DNA from: Pseudomonas sp. FeN3W
Lineage (GTDB): Bacteria; Pseudomonadota; Gammaproteobacteria; Pseudomonadales; Pseudomonadaceae
Length of the DNA: 64,000 nucleotides
Assembly: GCA_030263805.2 (NCBI GenBank)
Contig: CP136010.1
Coordinates: 1,131,001 to 1,195,000 of the forward strand
Direction of reading: 5' to 3'
Positions 1 through 8,866 of this stretch are shown here, piece by piece (the first letter of the stretch is position 1; each line of letters opens with the position of its first letter). The notes under the pieces are model-generated. The model made no database searches, was not told where the DNA came from, and saw only the letters and a program-made list of their open reading frames with translations. The translations under genes and the position numbers were made by a program.

Positions 1-540
1 GTCACCAGTCGCCAGATAGCTCTGAAACAGAGCGGGCGTAATTTCCGCCGGATTCAGACGCCCGGACTGCGCTTCGGCAGCCAAGTGCTGAGCCGCCTGA
101 AGAATGTCCCATTGCCCGCCGTAATTGGCGGCAACCTGGAGCACGAAACGATGATTGGCGGAGGTCATCTCTTCCACCTCCAGCATCGCGGCCTGCAATT
201 CGGGATGGAAACGCGTGCGATCTCCGATGATGCGCAGGCGAATGCCATTCTCATCGAGCTTGCGTGCCTCACGCCGCAGCGCCGAGAGGAACAGCTCCAT
301 CAGCGCACCGACTTCATCCGCCGGGCGCTGCCAGTTCTCGCTGGAGAAAGCAAACAGTGTAAGCACCTCGACGCCGGAATCAGCGCAGACCTCAATCACG
401 GCGCGAACCGCATCGACACCGGCTTTGTGCCCGGCCACACCGGGCAGCAAACGCCGCTTCGCCCAGCGGTTGTTGCCATCCATGATGATCGCCACGTGAC
501 GGGGTACGTTCCGCCCGGCGATCTGCCTGACCTTTTCCAT
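1..540 (-). CDS. uppS: Undecaprenyl diphosphate synthase (3' part missing)
   Basis: Cis-prenyltransferase that extends farnesyl diphosphate with isopentenyl units to make the C55 carrier lipid for peptidoglycan and O-antigen; it acts at the cytoplasmic membrane. About 180 residues are visible, starting MEKVRQIAGRNVPRHVAIIMDGNNRWAKRR-like in segments: the family signature HVAIIMDGNNRWA (catalytic Asp, diphosphate-binding loop) lies near residues 15-27, followed by GHKAG and LTLFAFSSENWQRP, which are also diagnostic. The family is about 250 residues, so the C-terminal quarter lies beyond base 1. It is downstream of frr in the order pyrH-frr-uppS common in gammaproteobacteria. The frame is intact across the visible part. 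Confidence 0.93.
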   Translation of the reverse strand, partial: MEKVRQIAGRNVPRHVAIIMDGNNRWAKRRLLPGVAGHKAGVDAVRAVIEVCADSGVEVLTLFAFSSENWQRPADEVGALMELFLSALRREARKLDENGIRLRIIGDRTRFHPELQAAMLEVEEMTSANHRFVLQVAANYGGQWDILQAAQHLAAEAQSGRLNPAEITPALFQSYLATGD

Positions 541-678
541 GAACAACTCTACTTGCGCTAAAACACGCTGCGAACCAAAAGAAAAAGCTGCAAGCAACAG
601 CTCGGTGGCATCAGCGCCGCCGCAGCACGAACCGGCTTCTGCGATTCAGGGCACGGCGGCAGCGATTCGATGCCGGCC

Positions 679-1236
679 TTATACGGCCATCAGGTCGCCT
701 TCTTTGGCTTCGAGAGCCTTGTCGATCTCGGCAACGTACTTGTCGGTTAGCTTCTGGACGTCATCCTGGCCACGACGTTCCTCGTCCTCGCTGATTTCCT
801 TTTCCTTGACCAGGTCCTTCAGCTGTGCAATCGCATCACGGCGGATATTGCGCACTGCGACTCGGGCGTTCTCGGCCTCTGCACGCGCCTGCTTGGTGTA
901 GCCCTTGCGGGTTTCCTCGGTCAGCGCCGGCATCGGCACGCGGATCGTGGTGCCAGCGGTAGCCGGATTCAGGCCCAGGTCCGAGGTCATGATCGCCTTC
1001 TCTACCGCCTGGATCATGCTCTTGTCGAACACTGTCAGCGCCAGGGTGCGGGAGTCTTCGGCGATCACGTTGGCAACCTGACGCAGCGGCGTGTCGGCAC
1101 CGTAGTAGGACACCATCACGCTGTCGAGGATGCTGGGGTGGGCGCGGCCAGTACGAATCTTGGCAAAAGCGTGATCCAGCGATTCCAGGGATTTCTTCAT
1201 GCGCTCCTGCGCGTCCTGCTTGATCTCGTTGATCAT
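679..1236 (-). CDS. frr: Ribosome recycling factor
   Basis: Releases ribosomes from mRNA after termination, together with EF-G, in the cytoplasm. The 185-residue length is exactly that of the family. The protein opens MINEIKQDAQERMKKSLESL and contains RTGRAHPSILDSV and the conserved C-terminal block KYVAEIDKALEAKE. Its ATG overlaps the pyrH stop by four bases (ATGA), so translation is probably coupled to pyrH. A GAGG-containing Shine-Dalgarno stretch lies inside the end of pyrH. Confidence 0.97.
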   Translation of the reverse strand: MINEIKQDAQERMKKSLESLDHAFAKIRTGRAHPSILDSVMVSYYGADTPLRQVANVIAEDSRTLALTVFDKSMIQAVEKAIMTSDLGLNPATAGTTIRVPMPALTEETRKGYTKQARAEAENARVAVRNIRRDAIAQLKDLVKEKEISEDEERRGQDDVQKLTDKYVAEIDKALEAKEGDLMAV

Positions 1237-1976
1237 TCGTTCGATTCCTCGATCAGAGTTCCTTCAGCGCCACCTAGCACGATGTTGAGCAGGGCGCCGG
1301 GCTTGTTCATATTGAAGACCCGCAGCGGCATGTTGTGATCGCGGCACAGGCAGATGGCTGTCAGGTCCATCACGCCGAGCTTGCGGTCCAACACTTCGTC
1401 GTACGTGAGTTCGGCAAATTTCTCCGCATTCGGATCCTTGAATGGATCTGCGGTGTAGACGCCATCGACCTTGGTGGCCTTGAGCACGACATCCGCCTGG
1501 ATCTCGATAGCGCGCAAACAGGCGGCCGAGTCGGTGGTGAAGAATGGGTTGCCGGTACCGGCGGAGAAGATGACCACCTCACCGGTCTTCAAATGACGCA
1601 TCGCCTTGCGACGGTCATAGTGATCGGTCACGCCGACCATGGAAATGGCCGACACGACCAGCGCCGGAATGTTCGAACGCTCGAGCGCGTCGCGCATGGC
1701 CAGCGCATTCATCACCGTGGCCAGCATGCCCATGTGGTCGCCGGTGACCCGATCCATTCCGGCTGCGGAAAGCGCCGCGCCGCGGAACAGGTTGCCGCCA
1801 CCGATGACCAATCCCACTTCGACGCCGATGCCTACCAGCTGGCCGACTTCCAGAGCCATACGGTCAAGGACCTTGGGATCTATGCCGAAGTCTTCGGAGC
1901 CCATCAGGGCCTCGCCGCTCAATTTGAGCAGAATGCGTTTATAGCGAGGATTGCGTGCACTCATCTGCTGAGCCAT
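1233..1976 (-). CDS. pyrH: UMP kinase
   Basis: Phosphorylates UMP to UDP with ATP in pyrimidine nucleotide synthesis; bacterial UMP kinases are hexamers of the amino-acid-kinase fold, activated by GTP and inhibited by UTP. At 247 residues it is full length. KLSGEALMG near residue 18 and VIGGGNLFRG near residue 58 are the phosphate- and ATP-binding loops, and the C-terminal VFNMNKPGAL is typical. The chosen ATG has AGGAG about 10 bases upstream; a second in-frame ATG four codons later lacks such spacing. It lies 200 bp downstream of tsf and overlaps frr by four bases. Confidence 0.97.
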   Translation of the reverse strand: MAQQMSARNPRYKRILLKLSGEALMGSEDFGIDPKVLDRMALEVGQLVGIGVEVGLVIGGGNLFRGAALSAAGMDRVTGDHMGMLATVMNALAMRDALERSNIPALVVSAISMVGVTDHYDRRKAMRHLKTGEVVIFSAGTGNPFFTTDSAACLRAIEIQADVVLKATKVDGVYTADPFKDPNAEKFAELTYDEVLDRKLGVMDLTAICLCRDHNMPLRVFNMNKPGALLNIVLGGAEGTLIEESNE

Positions 1977-2120
1977 TGGCGTGTTATCTCCTGCGGCGTG
2001 CTGTGACCAAGTCTGAATGACTCAGACCAAAAAATATCTGCGCTTTGACAGCTCAACCAGCGGTTGGTGCCAGGCGATGACTATAACGTGACAAAAAAAC
2101 AATTCCGCTGCCCAATTCGA

Positions 2121-2156
2121 CAAAGAGGCCGCGCGCGTGAGCGGGCAGCCTCTTTG
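2121..2156 (-). terminator. Hairpin after tsf, possible terminator
   Basis: A 9-bp stem (CAAAGAGGC and its complement) encloses a GC-rich loop, 20 bases past the tsf stop. In the minus-strand transcript the T run (TTTTTTT) comes about 20 bases after the stem rather than directly after it. This may therefore be a weak terminator or partial read-through point between tsf and pyrH. Confidence 0.45.
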
Positions 2157-2176
2157 CCAGAACCACCGAAGCGGCC

Positions 2177-3040
2177 TTATTTCTTGGTCGCAGCGACCTG
2201 AGCAGCAACTTCGGCAGCGAAGTCGACTTCGGCCTTCTCGATACCCTCGCCTACTTCGTAGCGAACGAAGGATACGATTTCGGCACCGGCTTTCTTGGCC
2301 AGCTCACCAACCTTGATTTCCGGGTTCTTGACGAACGCCTGCTCAACCAGACTGGCTTCGGCCAGGAACTTGTTGATACGGCCCTTGACCATGTTCTCGA
2401 CGATGTTTTCCGGCTTGCCGGCGATCTTGTCGGCGTTGAGCTGCAGGAAGATTTCCTTTTCCTTGGCAACCAACTCTTCGGAAACATCAGCCGGGCTCAG
2501 AACGGCTGGGTTGCTGGCAGCCACGTGCATGGCGATATCCTTGGCCAGCTCGGCATCGCCACCCTTCAGGGTGACCAGCACGCCGATGCGGTGACCGTGC
2601 AGATAAGCACCAACCACTTCACCTTCCACCGCGGTCAGACGACGGATGTTGACGTTCTCGCCGCACTTGGCGACCAGCGCCTCGCGAGCGGATTCACGAG
2701 AAGCGATCAGCGGGGCCACATCGGTCAGCTTCTGCTCGAAGGCCTCGTCCAGGCTTTCCTTGACGAATGCCTTGAAGTCGTCCTGAAGAGCCAGGAAGTC
2801 AGTCTGCGAGTTAACTTCGATGATCAGGCCACGGCCACCTTCGACGCGAACGGCGATCGAGCCTTCAGCAGCGATGTTGCCCGACTTCTTGGCGGCCTTG
2901 ATGGCGCCCGAGGCACGCATGTCGTCAATCGCCTTTTCGATGTCACCACCAGCGGCGACCAGAGCCTTCTTGCACTCCATCATGCCCTGACCGGTACGCT
3001 CGCGCAGTTCTTTGACCAAGGCTGCAGTGATTTCTGCCAT
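2177..3040 (-). CDS. tsf: Elongation factor Ts
   Basis: Nucleotide-exchange factor that releases GDP from EF-Tu. The start MAEITAALVKELRERTGQGM is used because GAGAGGATT lies just upstream and because the family begins here; the in-frame extension upstream has no family resemblance. The 287-residue protein carries the EF-Tu-contacting TGQGMMECKKAL near residues 16-27 and SQTDFLA near residues 79-85, both conserved in EF-Ts. It is the second gene after rpsB, separated from it by a 127-bp gap containing a strong hairpin. Confidence 0.97.
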   Translation of the reverse strand: MAEITAALVKELRERTGQGMMECKKALVAAGGDIEKAIDDMRASGAIKAAKKSGNIAAEGSIAVRVEGGRGLIIEVNSQTDFLALQDDFKAFVKESLDEAFEQKLTDVAPLIASRESAREALVAKCGENVNIRRLTAVEGEVVGAYLHGHRIGVLVTLKGGDAELAKDIAMHVAASNPAVLSPADVSEELVAKEKEIFLQLNADKIAGKPENIVENMVKGRINKFLAEASLVEQAFVKNPEIKVGELAKKAGAEIVSFVRYEVGEGIEKAEVDFAAEVAAQVAATKK

Positions 3041-3109
3041 GTTGGGAATCCTCTCGATTTGGTTTCTAAACCACTCACCCAATACACGGGTGATCAATTC
3101 GCAAGAGAC

Positions 3110-3134
3110 AAAAAGGGGGCCTAGCCCCCTTTTT
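3110..3134 (-). terminator. rpsB-tsf intergenic terminator/attenuator
   Basis: A perfect 11-bp stem (AAAAAGGGGGC paired with GCCCCCTTTTT) with a 3-base loop lies between the rpsB stop and the tsf start. The symmetric A/T flanks make it a good intrinsic terminator on either strand. Because tsf is essential and has no obvious promoter in the short gap, it probably acts as a partial terminator setting the S2:EF-Ts ratio, as proposed for other rpsB-tsf operons. Confidence 0.8.
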
Positions 3135-3167
3135 GTTCATCGGGTGTCACGCTGCAGTGCGCCGCAC

Positions 3168-3908
3168 TCAGCCCTGAGCCGCTTCGGAAGCAACTTCCTC
3201 GACGAACTCGTCAGCGCCACCGGCACCGTTCTGGCGACCGCGCAGAACAGCGTCAGCCATGGAGCCGAGGTAGAGTTGCACGGCACGGATGGCGTCATCA
3301 TTACCAGGAATGATGTAGTCAACGCCTTCCGGGCTGCTGTTGGTATCGACGATGCCGATGACCGGGATACCCAGCTTGTTGGCTTCGGAAATGGCGATGC
3401 GCTCGTGATCGACGTCGACGACGAACATGGCGTCCGGCAGGCCGCCCATATCCTTGATACCACCCAGGCTGCGCTCGAGCTTCTCGAGGTCACGGCTGCG
3501 CATCAGGGCTTCTTTCTTGGTCAGCTTCTCGAAAGTACCATCCTGAGACTGTACTTCCAGCTCGCGCAGACGCTTGATGGACGCACGAATGGTCTTGTAG
3601 TTGGTCAGCATGCCGCCCAACCAGCGATGATCGACATACGGCGAGCCGCAACGAGCAGCTTCTTCGCGAACGATCTTGCCGGCGGAACGCTTGGTACCCA
3701 CGAACAGAATCTTGTTCTTGCCTGCAGCCAGCTTCTCAACGAAACGCAGCGCGTCGTTGAACATCGGCAGGGTTTTTTCCAGGTTGATGATATGGATCTT
3801 GTTGCGCGCGCCGAAAATGTACTTGTCCATTTTCGGGTTCCAGTAACGGGTCTGGTGGCCGAAGTGCACACCGGCCTTCAGCATATCGCGCATGGTGACT
3901 TGAGACAT
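3168..3908 (-). CDS. rpsB: 30S ribosomal protein S2
   Basis: Small-subunit ribosomal protein needed for joining S1 to the 30S particle. The 246-residue protein begins MSQVTMRDMLKAGVHFGHQT and contains the S2 signatures RYWNPKMDKYIFGARN and PDAMFVVDVDHERIAI. The start at this ATG matches the family; an in-frame upstream extension has no similarity and runs into the leader. It heads the rpsB-tsf-pyrH-frr-uppS series. In many bacteria S2 represses its own operon through the leader, and the leader here is about 125 bases from the predicted start site. Confidence 0.97.
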   Translation of the reverse strand: MSQVTMRDMLKAGVHFGHQTRYWNPKMDKYIFGARNKIHIINLEKTLPMFNDALRFVEKLAAGKNKILFVGTKRSAGKIVREEAARCGSPYVDHRWLGGMLTNYKTIRASIKRLRELEVQSQDGTFEKLTKKEALMRSRDLEKLERSLGGIKDMGGLPDAMFVVDVDHERIAISEANKLGIPVIGIVDTNSSPEGVDYIIPGNDDAIRAVQLYLGSMADAVLRGRQNGAGGADEFVEEVASEAAQG

Positions 3909-4039
3909 GATCAGTCCTCGAATAAGTCGGGTTAGGCCTCCACGCGTCCCGATATCCAACTCTTGCGAGCACCCAGGATACCGTGTCGACACGTGTGTGG
4001 GGTTAGGCTCGGCGGGGCCTACCCCGCTGAGCGGCGCGT

Positions 4040-4048
4040 TTTATAGCA
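4040..4048 (-). promoter_or_regulatory. Candidate rpsB promoter (extended -10)
   Basis: On the minus strand the sequence reads TGCTATAAA, an extended -10 element (TGn-TATAAA), with a poor -35 about 17 bases upstream. It would start transcription near base 4033, leaving a GC-rich leader of roughly 125 bases before rpsB. The leader contains a short GGGGTAGGCCCC-type stem. The region is divergent from map. Confidence 0.45.
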
Positions 4049-4194
4049 CAAAGGTCATCGCGAGGCTACTGCTTTGCACTTTCTCGGCGCCGAGCTCAGC
4101 CACTGACCAGCCCTGACCTGCAGGCCGCAGGTGCTTTGGTTTATCATCGCGGCTTTCCTTAATGCCTTCGCCTGCGGGCGCACAAGAGGTTTGC

Positions 4195-4977
4195 ATGACT
4201 GTCACCATCAAGACGCCCGAAGATATCGAGAAGATGCGCATCGCCGGGCGCCTCGCCGCCGAAGTTCTCGAGATGATCGGCGAGCACGTCAAGCCAGGCG
4301 TCACCACCGATGAACTCGACCGCCTCTGCCACGAGCACATCGTCAACGTTCAGCAGGCGATCCCGGCCCCCCTCAACTACAAGGGCTTTCCCAAGTCGAT
4401 CTGCACCTCGATCAACCACGTCGTCTGCCACGGCATTCCGAACGACAAGCCGCTGAAGGACGGTGACATCCTCAATATCGATATCACCGTGATAAAGGAC
4501 GGCTATCACGGTGACACCAGCAAGATGTTCATGGTCGGCAAGGTGCCCGAGTGGGCCGAGCGCCTCTGCCAGGTCACCCAGGAATGCCTATATAAAGGTA
4601 TCGAGCTGGTTCGCCCGGGCGCGCGCCTCGGAGATATCGGTGAGGTGATTCAGAAACACGCCGAGAAAAACGGGTTCTCCGTGGTCCGTGAATACTGTGG
4701 CCACGGTATCGGCAAGGTCTTCCACGAAGAGCCGCAGGTGCTGCACTACGGCCGTGCCGGCACCGGCATGGAACTGAAGGAAGGCATGACCTTCACCATC
4801 GAGCCGATGATCAACCAGGGTCGGGCGGAAACCCGCCTGCTCGGCGATGGCTGGACCGCCATCACCAAGGACCGCAAGCTGTCGGCGCAATGGGAACACA
4901 CCATCCTGGTGACCGCTGACGGCTACGAGATCTTCACCCTGCGCAGCGACGACACCATCGCTCGCACCTCCGCCTGA
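4195..4977 (+). CDS. map: Methionine aminopeptidase, type I
   Basis: Removes the N-terminal methionine from new proteins when the second residue is small. The 260-residue protein has all five metal ligands of the pita-bread fold: Asp in DILNIDITV, Asp in GDTSKMF, His in GHGIGKVFHEEP, Glu in TIEPMI and Glu in QWEHTILV. The start has AGAGG upstream at good spacing; an earlier in-frame ATG would add 11 residues without family support. It is divergent from rpsB, a common arrangement, and is followed 37 bp later by glnD. Confidence 0.97.
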   Translation: MTVTIKTPEDIEKMRIAGRLAAEVLEMIGEHVKPGVTTDELDRLCHEHIVNVQQAIPAPLNYKGFPKSICTSINHVVCHGIPNDKPLKDGDILNIDITVIKDGYHGDTSKMFMVGKVPEWAERLCQVTQECLYKGIELVRPGARLGDIGEVIQKHAEKNGFSVVREYCGHGIGKVFHEEPQVLHYGRAGTGMELKEGMTFTIEPMINQGRAETRLLGDGWTAITKDRKLSAQWEHTILVTADGYEIFTLRSDDTIARTSA

Positions 4978-5014
4978 GATTTCACAGCCGCAGCCCCCAC
5001 GGGAGGACGTTCGC

Positions 5015-7717
5015 ATGCCCCAGGTTGACCCGGAGCTGTTTGACCGCAGCCAGTTTCAGGCGGAGCTGGCGCTGAAGGCCAGCCCCATCGCTGCGTACAA
5101 GAAGGCCATACGCCAGGCGCGGCAGGTACTGGACGAGCGGTTCAAGGCAGGTCGGGACATCCGTCGCCTGATTCAGGATCGCGCCTGGTTCGTCGATCAG
5201 ATTCTGCGCTCGGCCTGGGATCGCTTCGACTGGAACAAGGGCGCCGATATCGCGCTCGTCGCCGTGGGCGGCTATGGCCGAGGTGAACTGCACCCCTACT
5301 CCGATATCGACCTGCTGATCCTGCTCGACGCCAACGACCAGGAGATCTTTCGCGACTCGATCGAGGGCTTCCTGACGCTGCTCTGGGACATCGGCCTGGA
5401 AGTCGGGCAGGCCGTGCGTTCCGTCGCCGAATGCGCCGACGAGGCGCGCGCCGATCTAACGGTCATCACCAACCTGATGGAAAGCCGGACGATCGCCGGC
5501 CCGGAGCGCCTGCGCCAGGCGATGCTGCGGGTCACCAGCACCCAGCAGATGTGGCCGAGCAAGGAGTTCTTCCTCGCCAAGCGCAACGAGCAGCGCGCGC
5601 GACATGCCAAGTACAACAACACCGAGTACAACCTGGAGCCCAATGTAAAAGGCTCTCCCGGCGGCCTGCGCGACATCCAGACCATCCTCTGGATCGCCCG
5701 GCGCGAGTTCGGCACGCTCAATCTGCAGGCCATGGTCGACCAGGGATTTCTTACCGAGGGTGAACACAGCCTGCTGACCGCCGCCCAGGAGTTTCTCTGG
5801 AAGGTGCGCTACGGCCTGCACATGCTTGCCGGCCGTGCCGAGGACCGCCTGCTGTTCGACCATCAGCGCAGCCTGGCCGCGCTGCTGGGCTATGAAGACA
5901 ACGATGCCAAGCTGGCTATCGAGCGCTTCATGCAGAAGTACTACCGAGTCGTCATGAGTATTGCCGAACTCAGCGATCTTGTCGGTCAGCACTTCGCCGA
6001 AGTGATTCTCTGGGAAGGCGAATCGGGCCCGATCGTGCCGCTCAACAGCCGATTCCAGGTGCGCGACGGCTACCTTGAGGTGAGCAACGCAGCCATCTTC
6101 AAACGCACCCCTTTCGCGATTCTGGAAACCTTCGTGCTGCTTGCCCAGCATCCCGACATCCAGGGTGTCCGCTCCGACACCATTCGCCTGCTCCGCGACC
6201 ACCGCTATCTGATCGATGACATCTTCCGCCAGGATCTGCGCAACACCAGCCTGTTCATCGAGCTGTTCAAGTGCAAGGAAGGGATCCACCGCAATCTTCG
6301 GCGTATGAACCGCTACGGCATCCTGGGCCGCTATCTGCCGGAGTTCGGCCACATTGTCGGCCAGATGCAGCATGACCTGTTCCACATCTACACGGTCGAT
6401 GCGCACACGCTCAACGTCATCAAGTACCTGCGCAAGCTGACCAAGCCAGGCGTCGCCGAGAAGTATCCGTTGGCCAGCAAGCTGGTCGAAAGGCTGCCCA
6501 AACCAGAGCTGATCTACATTGCCGGGCTCTATCACGACATCGCCAAAGGCCGTGGCGGAGACCATTCGGAGCTGGGCGCGGTGGATGCAGAGCAGTTCTG
6601 CAGTCGTCACAAGCTGCCGGCATGGGACACCCGCCTGGTGGTCTGGCTGGTGGAAAACCACCTGGTCATGTCCACCACAGCCCAGCGCAAGGACCTGTCC
6701 GACCCGCAGGTGATCAACGATTTCGCTCAGCTGGTCGGCGACGAGACACACCTGGACTACCTTTACGTCCTGACCGTGGCCGACATCAACGCCACCAACC
6801 CGACCCTGTGGAATTCCTGGCGCGCGAGCCTGCTGCGTCAGCTCTACACCGAGACCAAGCGCGCCCTGAAACGCGGGCTGGAAAACCCGCTGGGGCGCGA
6901 AGAGCAGATCCGCCAGACCCAGCGCGCTGCGCTGGATGACCTGGTGCGCCACGGCACCGACCCGGATGACGCCGAGCAACTCTGGGCGCAGCTGGGCGAC
7001 GACTATTTCCTCCGGCACACCGCTACCGACGTGGCCTGGCATACCGACGCGATCATCGAGCACCCGGCCAACGGCGGACCACTCGTCCTGATCAAGGAAA
7101 CCACACAGCGCGAGTTCGAAGGCGGCACGCAGATATTCATCTACGCACCGGACCAGCATGACTTCTTCGCCGTGACCGTGGCGGCGATGGATCAGCTCAA
7201 TCTGAACATCCATGACGCACGCATTCTCACCTCGAGCAGCCAGTTCACGCTGGATACCTACATCGTGCTGGACGCCGACGGCAGCCCGATCGGCAACAAT
7301 CCGGAACGGATCGAGGAGATTCGCAGCGGCCTGATCGCCGCCCTGCGCAATCCGGACGACTACCTGACCATCATCCAGCGCCGTGTTCCACGGCAACTCA
7401 AGCACTTCGCCTTCCCGCCGCAGGTCACCATCCACAACGACACACAGCGACCGCAGACCATCCTGGAAATCATCGCACCGGACCGTCCCGGCCTATTGGC
7501 ACGGGTAGGTCAGCTGTTCCTCGATTTCGACCTGTCGGTGCAGAACGCCAAGATCGCAACCTTGGGCGAACGCGTGGAAGACGTGTTCTTCGTCACCGAT
7601 GCGGACAACCAGCCACTGTCCGACCCGCAGTTCTGCCTGCGCCTGCAGCAGGCGCTCGTCAAGGAATTGCAGCAGGAGAACGAACAGCAGCCGTCGCCGA
7701 GCAGCATCCTGATCTGA
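5015..7717 (+). CDS. glnD: Bifunctional uridylyltransferase/uridylyl-removing enzyme
   Basis: Primary nitrogen sensor: adds UMP to PII proteins when glutamine is low and removes it when glutamine is high. The 900-residue protein has the nucleotidyltransferase motif GGYGRGELHPYSDIDLL near residues 83-99, an HD hydrolase domain (GLYHDIAKGRGGDH near residue 505), and two C-terminal ACT glutamine-sensing domains at roughly residues 705-785 and 815-890. GGGAGG lies 9 bases before the ATG. Placement after map is typical of gammaproteobacteria. The gene that follows is convergent and belongs to the antiporter operon. Confidence 0.97.
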   Translation: MPQVDPELFDRSQFQAELALKASPIAAYKKAIRQARQVLDERFKAGRDIRRLIQDRAWFVDQILRSAWDRFDWNKGADIALVAVGGYGRGELHPYSDIDLLILLDANDQEIFRDSIEGFLTLLWDIGLEVGQAVRSVAECADEARADLTVITNLMESRTIAGPERLRQAMLRVTSTQQMWPSKEFFLAKRNEQRARHAKYNNTEYNLEPNVKGSPGGLRDIQTILWIARREFGTLNLQAMVDQGFLTEGEHSLLTAAQEFLWKVRYGLHMLAGRAEDRLLFDHQRSLAALLGYEDNDAKLAIERFMQKYYRVVMSIAELSDLVGQHFAEVILWEGESGPIVPLNSRFQVRDGYLEVSNAAIFKRTPFAILETFVLLAQHPDIQGVRSDTIRLLRDHRYLIDDIFRQDLRNTSLFIELFKCKEGIHRNLRRMNRYGILGRYLPEFGHIVGQMQHDLFHIYTVDAHTLNVIKYLRKLTKPGVAEKYPLASKLVERLPKPELIYIAGLYHDIAKGRGGDHSELGAVDAEQFCSRHKLPAWDTRLVVWLVENHLVMSTTAQRKDLSDPQVINDFAQLVGDETHLDYLYVLTVADINATNPTLWNSWRASLLRQLYTETKRALKRGLENPLGREEQIRQTQRAALDDLVRHGTDPDDAEQLWAQLGDDYFLRHTATDVAWHTDAIIEHPANGGPLVLIKETTQREFEGGTQIFIYAPDQHDFFAVTVAAMDQLNLNIHDARILTSSSQFTLDTYIVLDADGSPIGNNPERIEEIRSGLIAALRNPDDYLTIIQRRVPRQLKHFAFPPQVTIHNDTQRPQTILEIIAPDRPGLLARVGQLFLDFDLSVQNAKIATLGERVEDVFFVTDADNQPLSDPQFCLRLQQALVKELQQENEQQPSPSSILI

Positions 7718-7726
7718 GCTGCCCTC

Positions 7727-7771
7727 GCCTGCGCACCTACCCAGAGCTACAAGACAGGTATAGGCGCAGGC
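7727..7771. terminator. Inverted repeat between convergent glnD and mnhG
   Basis: GCCTGCGC at 7727 pairs with GCGCAGGC ending at 7771, with a loop of about 29 bases, directly between the two stop codons. There is no T run on either strand, so this is only a candidate bidirectional terminator. Confidence 0.3.
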
Positions 7772-8101
7772 TCAATCCCAGGGCTGACCACGGGTCTGCT
7801 CGACGGCTGGCAGCTTCTGCTGCATTGCAGCCTTGGCCAGCATGTGCGCACTGACCGGTGCAGTGAGGAAGAGAAACAGCGTGATCAGCAGCTCGTGCAG
7901 GCTCAGGCCATCGTTCTGGCTGCTGAAAAAGATCATCGACGCGATCACGATACCGCCGACCCCCAGCGTCGTCGCCTTGGTCGGGCCATGCAGGCGCGTG
8001 TAGAAATCCGGCAGCCGGTAAAGGCCAATCGCACCGATCAGCGCGAAGAGGCTACCGATGATCAGGAACACGCTTACCAGCACTTCGATCCAGAATGGCA
8101 T
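7772..8101 (-). CDS. mnhG: Mrp-type Na+(K+)/H+ antiporter subunit G
   Basis: Small membrane subunit of the multi-subunit cation/proton antiporter. The 109-residue protein starts MPFWIEVLVSVFLIIGSLF and has three hydrophobic segments plus the subunit G signature GLYRLPDFYTRLHGPTKATT. The start sits 11 bases past the mnhF stop; an in-frame start further upstream would run into mnhF and lacks family support. It is the last gene of the antiporter operon. Confidence 0.93.
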   Translation of the reverse strand: MPFWIEVLVSVFLIIGSLFALIGAIGLYRLPDFYTRLHGPTKATTLGVGGIVIASMIFFSSQNDGLSLHELLITLFLFLTAPVSAHMLAKAAMQQKLPAVEQTRGQPWD

Positions 8102-8111
8102 GTCGCTCCCC

Positions 8112-8381
8112 TCAATCAATGATGTCGCCGTGCAGCAGGTGCTTGCCAACTGCCACGGTACTGACGAACCCCATTACGGCAATCAGCAGTGCGGCCTCGA
8201 AGAACAGGTCAGAGGCGAGCCAGATGCCGAACAGCACGATAAGCGCGAGCGCGTTGATGTACAGCGTATCGAGCGCGAGCACTCGATCGGGCATGTCCGG
8301 CCCCTGGACCAGACGCACGACATTCAACACCGCCGCCAGCCCCAACACAGCCATACAGAACGGAATCACGTAGGCGAGCAT
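8112..8381 (-). CDS. mnhF: Mrp-type antiporter subunit F
   Basis: An 89-residue, three-helix membrane protein containing the subunit F core RLVQGPDMPDRVLALD, followed by a hydrophobic C-terminal half. It overlaps the end of mnhE by 16 bases, which suggests translational coupling, and precedes mnhG by 10 bases. Subunits E, F and G are small parts of the Mrp complex needed for full antiport activity; their individual roles are less clear than those of A and D. Confidence 0.93.
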   Translation of the reverse strand: MLAYVIPFCMAVLGLAAVLNVVRLVQGPDMPDRVLALDTLYINALALIVLFGIWLASDLFFEAALLIAVMGFVSTVAVGKHLLHGDIID

Positions 8382-8866
8382 TCGAAGATCTCCAGCAGTG
8401 GCGCTTCATAGTTACGTTTGACGTCAGCGATCAGCGCATCGACATCCGGCACGTCCAAGGCATGCACCATCAGCATCTGGCGATCCTGACTCAGGCAGGC
8501 TGATACCGTTCCGGGAGTCAGCGAGATGATGCTGGTCAGAGTGGACAGAACGAACTCGTTCTCGATGGCCATGGGCACCTCGATGAACGCAGGACGCAGG
8601 TTTTTCTTCGGCCCCAACACCAGTTTGGCAACGTGCACATTGGCCACGACGATGTCATAGAGCACCTTGAGCGAGAACACACACAGCTGCAGCGGCTTGC
8701 GTATGCGCGGCACTTCGATGAGAAAGCCCCGGACCAGAAGAGGAATCGCCCAGCCGAGAAACAGGCCAAGCAAGAGCTGCCCGAAGCTGAACGTGTTGTT
8801 CAGCAGCAGCCAGAGAATGGCCAGCATCAGCGTCAGTGCGGGATTGGGTAGCCAGCGTGCTTTCAT
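8366..8866 (-). CDS. mnhE: Mrp-type antiporter subunit E
   Basis: A 166-residue protein with an N-terminal pair of hydrophobic helices (NPALTLMLAILWLLLNNTFS) and a soluble C-terminal part containing SLTPGTVSACLSQDRQMLMV, typical of MnhE/MrpE. It overlaps mnhD by four bases at its start and mnhF by 16 bases at its end, so the operon is tightly packed. Confidence 0.92.
   Translation of the reverse strand: MKARWLPNPALTLMLAILWLLLNNTFSFGQLLLGLFLGWAIPLLVRGFLIEVPRIRKPLQLCVFSLKVLYDIVVANVHVAKLVLGPKKNLRPAFIEVPMAIENEFVLSTLTSIISLTPGTVSACLSQDRQMLMVHALDVPDVDALIADVKRNYEAPLLEIFECSPT

Noticed and set aside
5456..7435. A 659-codon frame on the minus strand across glnD
   Set aside because: It is the complement of a highly conserved gene in GC-rich DNA, with no recognisable domain; antisense frames of this length are common at this GC content.
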